Source: Callipepla californica brunnescens
Taxonomy: Eukaryota; Chordata; Aves; Galliformes; Odontophoridae
Direction of reading: 5' to 3'
DNA length: 64,000 nucleotides
NCBI GenBank assembly: GCA_023055505.1
Contig: JALIRH010000049.1
Span: 2,294,001 to 2,358,000 of the forward strand
Shown here: piece after piece, positions 62,941-64,000 of the stretch
Position numbering within the stretch: the stretch's first letter is position 1
Layout: each line of letters begins with the position of its first letter
Notes under the pieces: generated by a model
Told to the model about the DNA's origin: nothing
Seen by the model: only the letters and a program-made list of their open reading frames with translations
Databases searched by the model: none
Program-made: the position numbers and the translations under genes

Positions 62941-63390
62941 CTTGATTTGGAGCAGGAAATCCCATAGGTGTTCCTTGAAAGAAGTAATATCCTGGTTTAA
63001 ACTGAAGAGTCCTGTCACAAACAGGAGATCAGCAACACACTCCTGAATAAACATTTGGTTGTTCACTGGATTTCCAGGATTTCATGGAGTACTTACTTTT
63101 CCCTCTTCTACCAAGCTGAATATGTCTGCAAGCACTGATGGGTGCACTGTCAAACCCGACCAGACCAAAATTATCCATATGTTGTTATGATTCAGAACAG
63201 GAATACAACATTTTGACGTCTGAAAGGTTTGTTTCCATCTGGCTCACAATCTTACCAGCAGTGTGTGAAGCGTCTGTTACTACAGAGAAGATGTGCTGAA
63301 GAATATCACAGACATACGTCTGACAGAAACTCTGAGCAGCAGCCTCTTCCTGTGCAGCATCTTGCAGCAGAGTATAAAGTACCCGAAGCC
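62941..63390 (-). pseudogene. XPO1: XPO1 3'-part exons, degenerate
   Basis: Exon 63390-63256 (AQEEAAAQSF, then CDILQHIFSVVTD) has good splice sites and matches XPO1 near residue 900. The next exon (about 63,153-62,941; LVEEGK, NPVNNQMFIQE, VTGLFSLNQDI) has three faults: its acceptor AG is missing, an in-frame TGA replaces a leucine codon after VSTP, and about 14 codons are deleted between VADLL and FVTGLF. The gene points toward lower coordinates, like the left-edge copy, so this is the tail of another XPO1-like unit whose body lies beyond the right edge. Confidence 0.85.
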
Positions 63391-63399
63391 CTGTCATCG

Positions 63400-63530
63400 G
63401 AGAAAACGGCCACAGTCATGCTGTACACCAGTGTGGTTAAATCACGCTCCCTTTATTACCCAGACTGCCTTATTCTTGTAGTGTTTAGGACAGGGGCGGA
63501 CAGAGAATAGCACACAATCATTGGCTGGGA
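63400..63530 (-). mobile_element. LTR-like fragment related to 30,700-30,850
   Basis: On the minus strand cagccaatgattgtgtgctat is followed by AATAAA about 60 bases on, like the piece at 30,717. It sits in the XPO1-like intron directly before the exon acceptor at 63,391. The rest to 64,000 shows no recognised feature. Confidence 0.4.
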
Positions 63531-64000
63531 GCCCCGAAGAAAAACAACTTTAAAACAACTCCCAACAATTAACAGCAGTGAGAAACACGTTCTGGAGGAG
63601 GTAACTTTTGACATCCTCCTAACCCTACAAAATACAGGCAGGAATGCATCAGCGGCGGATGTGAAAGGCGGTGCAGGCAGGGCGTCCCCTGCTTCAAAGT
63701 GCACTTTTCCTCTCCCACTCGCCACAGACCATCTCCTGCTTTTACTTTTCTCGAGGCTCACACAGTGCAGTTTCCTTTGAGCACCGGATCAGCGCGGCCA
63801 GTGCATAACACAGAGCCCAAAGGGAACACCTGCTAGCTAAGCAGAATAGACTACCAAGGACAGCCTACTCTAAAAATACCTCTAGTGACAATTATCAGCA
63901 GTCCTGTGAGGTCTTTTTGCTGAAGGCTGAACAACATCATCACAGAAGTTTCCCACAGACGTCTTGGCAGCTGGGGTTGCTCAGCTGAAGCAGCTCATGT

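Overview
The window is nuclear DNA from a bird, most likely a galliform close to chicken. It has many CR1 LINE tails on both strands, spliced genes with GT-AG introns, avian-type acrosin genes, an olfactory-receptor fragment of the avian-expanded type, MROH exons and an ERV with a TG...CA LTR. No bacterial, plasmid or CRISPR features were seen.

The main structure is a segmental duplication built around a large palindrome. The left arm (about 2,853-16,573) and right arm (about 31,690-45,375) are near-identical reverse complements of about 13.7 kb around a 15.1 kb spacer. Each arm carries an exportin-1 (XPO1) fragment, a short conserved ORF, a CpG-rich promoter with CRE, NRF1 and X-box motifs, an unassigned single-pass membrane-protein gene, a multi-CCAAT promoter, and a complete type I acrosin gene. 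A second, direct repeat of about 11.4 kb (18,018-29,490 and 42,237-53,349) carries an XPO1 fragment, a pyrimidine-rich satellite, scrambled RANBP2 exons, a candidate small secreted-protein gene and a complete type II acrosin gene. The XPO1 module is therefore present three times, and four intact acrosin genes lie within 40 kb: 13,298+, 27,266+, 34,377- and 51,123+.

Left edge (1-3,739): an XPO1-like gene on the minus strand that starts at the fourth or so coding exon and runs off the window. Spacer (16.6-31.7 kb): MROH exons cut off by the direct repeat, minisatellites built from a 'gggacccatagagac' motif, then direct-repeat copy 1. Right flank (53.35-64 kb): an ERV whose 5' LTR begins exactly where direct-repeat copy 2 ends, an olfactory-receptor fragment running into a CCTTCC tract, an intact but unrecognised five-exon gene on the minus strand (58,691-60,431), and a degenerate XPO1 3' part.

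The common theme is inferred: acrosin is a sperm acrosomal protease, and CRE, X-box and NRF1 motifs are typical of testis or ciliary promoters, so the locus looks like an ampliconic, germline-biased gene family. All exon boundaries were worked out by hand from splice signals and phase. No alignment or database search was run.
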